From Rhodobacter sp. (lineage in GTDB: Bacteria > Pseudomonadota > Alphaproteobacteria > Rhodobacterales > Rhodobacteraceae), in contig JACKKF010000007.1 of assembly GCA_020637555.1 (NCBI GenBank), forward strand, positions 62,001 to 126,000: 64,000 nt of DNA, read 5' to 3'. This document shows, piece after piece, positions 61,458 to 64,000 of this stretch; position 1 is the first letter of the stretch, and the number at the start of each line of letters is the position of its first letter. The notes under the pieces were generated by a model. It made no database searches. It was given only the letters and a program-made list of their open reading frames with translations, and was not told where the DNA came from. The position numbers and the translations under genes were made by a program.

Positions 61458-63068
61458 TTACTCCGCCGGGGCCGCAAAGGGGCCCTGTCCGTCAGTGGTG
61501 CGCAGGCGGTGCTCATGGCGTTCCACCCAGCGCGCGGTTTCCTCGACATCCTGGAAAGGGCCCTTGCGGATGTATTTCAGCATCAGACCCATCTCGATGA
61601 TGAAGAGCACGGTGTAGAAAACGACGAATCCCGTCAGCGTGATCAGCAGATCCCCGACGCTGAGACTGGATGCCGACAGGGCCGTCGGCAGAACGCCATC
61701 CACCGTCCAGGGCTGTCGGCCGAATTCGGCGACGAACCAGCCCAGTTCGGCGGCCAGCCAGGGCGCGGGGATCATGATGACCGCCAGCCTGAGCGACCAG
61801 CGCGGGAAACGCATCCCCCGGAACGAGGCCCGCCAGAAGAAATAGGCCATCGTGCCGATGAAGCCGAAGCCGAGCGCAACCATCACGCGGAAGGCCCAGA
61901 ACAGCGGGAACACGCCGGGCACGGTATCCTCGGCCGCCTGGGCGATCTGGGCGTCGGTGGCCTGAAGCGGGTCATCGACATACTGGCGCAGCAACAGCGC
62001 ATAGCCCAGGTCGGCCGAATGGGCCTCGAATGTGTCGCGCACTGCCTGGGGCGTGGCGTCGCGCTGTTCGCGGATCGTCATCAGCGCACCATAGGCGATC
62101 AGTCCCGAACGGATCTTGTCCTGGGCCTCGATCACCAGATCGTCGATGCCCGGCACCGGCTGGGTCAGCGACCGGGTGGTGATGAGACCCGCCACCCAAG
62201 GGATTTCAACAGCGTAATGGGTCTGCCGGGCCTCCTGGTCGGGGAAGCCGATCAGCGTGAAGGGCGCGGGGGCGGGGTGGGTTTCCCACATGGCCTCCAT
62301 CGCGGCCAGCTTCATGCGCTGGGTGTGGGTGGCGGTATAGCCGCTCTCGTCGCCCAGCACGACGACGGACAGCGCCGACGCCAGCCCGAAGGCCGAGGCC
62401 ACGGCAATGGACCGGCGCGCCAGGTCCACATGCCGGCCCTTCAGCAGATACCAGGCCGAGACCCCCAGAACAAAGACCGAGGCGGTGACATACCCGGCCG
62501 AGACCGTATGCACGAATTTCGCCTGGGCGACGATGTTGAACAGCACGTCGAAGAACGACGTCATTTCCATCCGCATCGTGTCGGGGTTGAAGGCCGCGCC
62601 GACCGGATGCTGCATCCAGCCGTTCGCGATCAGGATCCACAGCGCCGAGAAATTCGACCCCAGCGCCACCAGCCAGGCGACAACCAGATGCGCGGTTTTC
62701 GACAGCTTGTCCCAGCCGAAGAAGAAGAGCCCGACAAAGGTCGCCTCGAGGAAGAAGGCCATCAGCCCCTCGATCGCCAGGGGCGCGCCGAAAATGTCGC
62801 CGACATAGTGGCTGTAATAGCTCCAGTTCATGCCGAACTGGAATTCCATGGTGATGCCGGTCGCCACGCCCAGGACGAAATTGATCCCGAACAGCGTGCC
62901 CCAGAACTTGGTCATCTGGCGCCAGACGGGCCGGCCGGTCATGACATAGACCGTCTCCATGATCGCGACCAGGATCGACAGGCCCAGGGTCAGCGGGACA
63001 AAGAGGAAGTGATACATCGCCGTCATCGCGAATTGCAGGCGTGACAGCTCGATTATGCCGAAGTCCAT
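61458..63068 (-). CDS. cydA: Cytochrome bd ubiquinol oxidase subunit I
   Basis: This 536-residue membrane protein carries the bd-type haems. The N-terminal His20 in MTAMYHFLFVP is the expected haem b595 ligand. The Glu-containing AFFLEATFVGLFFFGW and the quinol-loop motif GRQPWTV are present. Length and the ~65-residue region between helices VI and VII suggest a long-Q-loop (bd-I type) enzyme. An FNR box and -10 element lie in the 117 nt before its start, separating it from the upstream cydC gene. It functions in oxygen-limited respiration. Confidence 0.95.
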   Translation of the reverse strand: MDFGIIELSRLQFAMTAMYHFLFVPLTLGLSILVAIMETVYVMTGRPVWRQMTKFWGTLFGINFVLGVATGITMEFQFGMNWSYYSHYVGDIFGAPLAIEGLMAFFLEATFVGLFFFGWDKLSKTAHLVVAWLVALGSNFSALWILIANGWMQHPVGAAFNPDTMRMEMTSFFDVLFNIVAQAKFVHTVSAGYVTASVFVLGVSAWYLLKGRHVDLARRSIAVASAFGLASALSVVVLGDESGYTATHTQRMKLAAMEAMWETHPAPAPFTLIGFPDQEARQTHYAVEIPWVAGLITTRSLTQPVPGIDDLVIEAQDKIRSGLIAYGALMTIREQRDATPQAVRDTFEAHSADLGYALLLRQYVDDPLQATDAQIAQAAEDTVPGVFPLFWAFRVMVALGFGFIGTMAYFFWRASFRGMRFPRWSLRLAVIMIPAPWLAAELGWFVAEFGRQPWTVDGVLPTALSASSLSVGDLLITLTGFVVFYTVLFIIEMGLMLKYIRKGPFQDVEETARWVERHEHRLRTTDGQGPFAAPAE

Positions 63069-63127
63069 GCGGGACCTCCTTGGTTGCAGCCTTGGCCGCC
63101 CCCGCGCGGTGCGGGATCGACCCTCTC

Positions 63128-63168
63128 TATGTATTCCGCAACGGGAATGTGTATTTGATCGAGATCAA
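63128..63168 (-). promoter_or_regulatory. FNR-type box and -10 element of cydA promoter
   Basis: The perfect FNR/FnrL palindrome TTGAT-CGAG-ATCAA lies at 63155-63168, centred at 63161.5. On the minus strand a -10-like TACATA is at 63133-63128. A start site near 63120 puts the box at -41.5, the class II activator position. This predicts anaerobic or microaerobic induction of cydABX. Confidence 0.85.
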
Positions 63169-63185
63169 GAGAATACGGAAATGCG

Positions 63186-64000
63186 CTACAGATTTGATGA
63201 TCTAACCTCCGGCCTGCCCAGGTCCAGGATCAGGGCCATCCGTGACAGATCCTCGGGGCGGTGGCTGGCGACGATGATCGTCGCCGTTGGCAGGCGGTCC
63301 AGTATCGCCTGCATCACGGCCCGGGCGGTTGCCGCATCCAGACCTTCGGTCGGTTCGTCCAGAAGCAGGATGTCGGGCTGTCTGAGCAGGGCGCGCGCCA
63401 GTGCCAGCCTGCGCGATTCGCCACCGGAAAGCCCCGCCCCGCGCGCGTGCAGCGGCGTCGACAACCCGCCGCGCGCCGCCAGCGGCGCGGACAGATGAAC
63501 GGCGTCGAGAACGGCGCGCAGCTCTGCCTCGCCGGCGTGCGGCGCGGCCAGGCGCAGGTTGTCCGCGACCGTTCCCTGGATCAGGGCGCTGCGCTGCGGC
63601 ACCAGGGTCAGCACGCGGCGAAGCGCGCCTTCGTCCAGGTCGGTCAGGTCGCGGCCGCCCAGGGTGACGCGCCCGGTTCCCGGCCGGTCTTGCCCGGCCA
63701 TCAGGGCCAGCAAGGTGGTCTTGCCACTGCCCGAGGGCCCCTGCAGGCCCAGCCGTGTGCCTGCCGGCAGGCGCAGGTCGATCCCGCGCAGCACCGGCTC
63801 GGACAGGGGGTGGTGACCATGGGTCACGCCGGTCAGCGCCAGGGTCCGGTCAGCGGGCAGCGGCTGCGCCGGTCCGGTGGGGGTGTTCAGCCGGGCCGCC
63901 ACGCGGCGGGCTGCGGAAGCCATGCGTCCGAACTCGCTCGCCGTGCGGCGCAGCGGGGTGATCGCCTCGGCCAGGGCCAGGGCGACAAAAAGGCCGATCG
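63186..64000 (-). CDS. cydC: Thiol reductant ABC exporter subunit CydC, C-terminal part
   Basis: The visible ~270 residues cover the end of the membrane domain and the full ATPase domain of a half-size ABC exporter; the 5' end lies outside the window. Walker A is GPSGSGKTTL, the signature LSGGESRRLALARAL, Walker B DILLLDEPTEGLD, and the switch His in ASHRPED. Reading through the last 77 bases continues the frame (AEAITPLRRTASEFG). Position immediately upstream of cydAB fits cydC of cydDC, which exports cysteine/glutathione needed for cytochrome bd assembly. Confusion with CydD is possible. Confidence 0.87.
   Translation of the reverse strand, partial: IGLFVALALAEAITPLRRTASEFGRMASAARRVAARLNTPTGPAQPLPADRTLALTGVTHGHHPLSEPVLRGIDLRLPAGTRLGLQGPSGSGKTTLLALMAGQDRPGTGRVTLGGRDLTDLDEGALRRVLTLVPQRSALIQGTVADNLRLAAPHAGEAELRAVLDAVHLSAPLAARGGLSTPLHARGAGLSGGESRRLALARALLRQPDILLLDEPTEGLDAATARAVMQAILDRLPTATIIVASHRPEDLSRMALILDLGRPEVRSSNL

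Overview
The window is a 64 kb piece of a high-GC alphaproteobacterial chromosome. Gene content points to Rhodobacterales (Rhodobacteraceae/Paracoccaceae): the erpA-dgt-argS-SPOR-nagZ-scpA-scpB run, DUF2842 and DUF6524-like membrane proteins, a stand-alone corrinoid protein, a LigM-type demethylase operon, an FnrL-type site before cydAB, and a large repeat-rich acidic protein that I associate with this order. Genes are densely packed, many with ATGA, GTGA or TGATG overlaps. I saw no rRNA, tRNA, CRISPR array, insertion sequence or prophage. This reads as ordinary core chromosome with a few accessory cassettes. Placement below order level was not attempted.

Layout. 1-2.7 kb: the end of an NCS2 nucleobase permease, an amidohydrolase/deaminase and a TauE/SafE permease, apparently one purine/pyrimidine salvage unit. 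2.7-11.9 kb: erpA (minus), dgt, a Na+(K+)/H+ antiporter with a TrkA-N-like domain, argS, a SPOR protein, nagZ, scpA, scpB and a small glycine-zipper lipoprotein. 11.9-18.4 kb: a SplB-like radical SAM protein, an orphan corrinoid protein, an ALDH7-type dehydrogenase, sdaA, an EamA exporter and thiamine pyrophosphokinase. 19.1-21.5 kb: the 790-residue acidic protein with seven 13-residue repeats. 21.6-26.3 kb: DUF2842, purA, DUF6524-like, VOC, secG and pyrG. 26.3-32.3 kb: a molybdenum-cofactor-type group (DUF429-like, mobA, DUF2478), then copA-cueR with a textbook CueR promoter, an ArsC-like protein, a small ATPase and a cold-shock protein. 32.7-34.0 kb: a DEAD-box helicase.

34.1-39.1 kb: the glycine cleavage operon on the minus strand (gcvT, gcvH, a VOC protein, gcvP), led by a tandem glycine riboswitch. 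40.1-45.7 kb: the most interesting accessory region. It holds a five-gene operon (LigM-like O-demethylase, SCP2-like thiolase, PaaK-like CoA ligase, 4-hydroxybenzoyl-CoA-type thioesterase, GFA protein) and a convergent MarR regulator, with a palindromic operator-like pair in front. I infer a CoA-dependent route for a methoxylated aromatic acid.

45.9-50.4 kb: an epoxide-hydrolase-like protein, GNAT, DUF1330, hisB, hisH and an atypical MurA with Asp at the active-site Cys position. 50.4-56.8 kb: a membrane-anchored FMN glutamate-synthase-like protein, a crotonase, a CdsA-like/PlsC-like phospholipid pair and an AsmA protein. 56.9-60.0 kb: a divergent SHMT-family enzyme, an unusual LysR-type regulator with two tandem N-terminal HTH domains, and a TetR regulator. 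60.1-64.0 kb: cydX, cydB, cydA and the 3' part of cydC (minus strand), with an FNR box and matching -10 element before cydA.
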